5,935 nucleotides of DNA. Source: Bacillota bacterium. Its GTDB lineage: Bacteria; Bacillota; Clostridia; Lachnospirales; Lachnospiraceae. The position numbers and the translations under genes are program-made. The notes beneath the pieces were generated by a model that had not been told where the DNA came from, searched no databases, and saw nothing but the letters and a program-made list of their open reading frames with translations. Shown here piece by piece: positions 5,486 through 5,935 of the stretch. The stretch spans positions 1-5,935 of the forward strand of contig JAEYRR010000122.1 in assembly GCA_023435505.1 (NCBI GenBank), in the 5' to 3' direction. The number at the start of each line of letters is the position of its first letter. The stretch's first letter is position 1.

Positions 5486-5935
5486 TTAAGATGCTGCAAA
5501 CTGGCTCTCATACAGCCTAGCATAAAATCCACCTTTTTCTAATAATTCCTCATGGGTCCCCTGTTCAATGACATGGCCTTTTTCCATTACCAGTATCAAA
5601 TCAGCTTCCTTAATGGTAGATAGACGATGAGCTACTATAAAACTGGTTCTGCCCTCCATCATCTTGGAAAAAGCCTTTTGAATTCGTATCTCTGTCCTTG
5701 TATCTATGGAAGAGGTGGCCTCATCTTGAATCAGCATAGGTGGCAAACAAAGCATGACTCTGGCAATACAGAGGAGCTGCTTTTGCCCCTGAGAAAGATT
5801 GCCTCCTTCTTCGGATATGATTGTGTCATATCCATTAGGAAGACGTTTGATGAAACTGTGGGCATGGGCTTTCCTTGCCGCCTCTTCAATCTCTTCCCGG
5901 GTTGCATCCGGTTTCCCATAGGATATATTCTGAGC
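5486..5935 (-). CDS. ABC exporter ATP-binding subunit, C-terminal part (starts outside the window)
   Basis: The C-terminal 149 residues of an ABC ATPase; the frame is open to the right edge, so the Walker A motif and any membrane domain lie beyond it. Visible in order: AQNISYGKPDAT (1-12 of the fragment), the signature NLSQGQKQ (46-53), Walker B MLIQDE (67-72) with catalytic Glu72, the D-loop SSID (75-78), and the switch histidine His103 in IVAHRLST. The stretches AxNIxYGKxDAT, LPNGYDTIISEEGGNLSQGQ and EATSSIDTRTE are typical of fused membrane-plus-ATPase exporters of the MdlB/BmrCD/multidrug type, often heterodimeric with the partner gene upstream. Gln70 replaces the usual hydrophobic residue before the Walker B Asp. 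The ATPase site looks otherwise competent. The substrate cannot be told; drug, lipid or peptide export are all possible. It is probably cotranscribed with the PHP-ProX gene 56 bp downstream. Confidence 0.93.
   Translation of the reverse strand, partial: AQNISYGKPDATREEIEEAARKAHAHSFIKRLPNGYDTIISEEGGNLSQGQKQLLCIARVMLCLPPMLIQDEATSSIDTRTEIRIQKAFSKMMEGRTSFIVAHRLSTIKEADLILVMEKGHVIEQGTHEELLEKGGFYARLYESQFAAS

Noticed and set aside
5486..5935. ABC gene as a short 89-residue protein from the Met at 5755, with a second minus-strand frame beside it
   Set aside because: Translation from the window edge runs without interruption through the signature motif into this Met, so it is one partial gene with no frameshift; the 5731-5919 frame is its shadow.

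Overview
This A+T-rich window has the look of a low-GC Bacillota chromosome, most likely Clostridia and probably Lachnospiraceae. The signs are strong AGGAG-type ribosome binding sites, short intergenic gaps, TTGAca/TATAAT-like promoters, and gene families typical of that group: a GGST-type phosphatidylserine decarboxylase, a clostridial PssA with a spacer insertion, DegV, and a PHP protein. The family-level placement is inference. I see no mobile element, CRISPR array, tRNA or rRNA.

Layout. (1) Positions 1-2467, minus strand: a tight three-gene lipid operon, read from right to left. It starts with a polytopic membrane protein of the MprF/YbhN flippase-like family, followed by pssA (CDP-diacylglycerol-serine phosphatidyltransferase) and psd (phosphatidylserine decarboxylase, C-terminus beyond the left edge). 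The last two enzymes convert CDP-diacylglycerol plus serine to phosphatidylserine and then phosphatidylethanolamine. The first gene is a plausible but unproven lipid translocase. A good extended -10 promoter lies at about 2585-2615, with repeats in its spacer that could be an operator. (2) Positions 2468-3263: A+T-rich control DNA around a 77-residue putative exported small protein of unknown function (minus strand). A promoter reading rightward into the next gene is also present. (3) Positions 3264-4145, plus strand: a DegV/FakB-type fatty-acid-binding protein, ending at a perfect 10-bp hairpin terminator that probably works in both directions. (4) Positions 4197-5935, minus strand: the C-terminal end of an ABC exporter ATPase, followed after 56 bp by a 410-residue protein. 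That protein joins a complete PHP metallo-phosphoesterase domain to a complete ProX/YbaK-type aminoacyl-tRNA deacylase domain.

How it fits together. Left of 4150 the theme is membrane lipid: aminophospholipid synthesis, a possible lipid translocase, and a fatty-acid-binding protein across a shared control region. Right of 4150 is a separate unit that converges on it. The most unusual item is the PHP-ProX fusion, which places a trans-editing tRNA deacylase and a metal-dependent phosphoesterase on one chain. The next most interesting are the flippase-like gene translationally coupled to pssA/psd, the substituted histidine in the psd active-site motif, and the orphan exported small protein.
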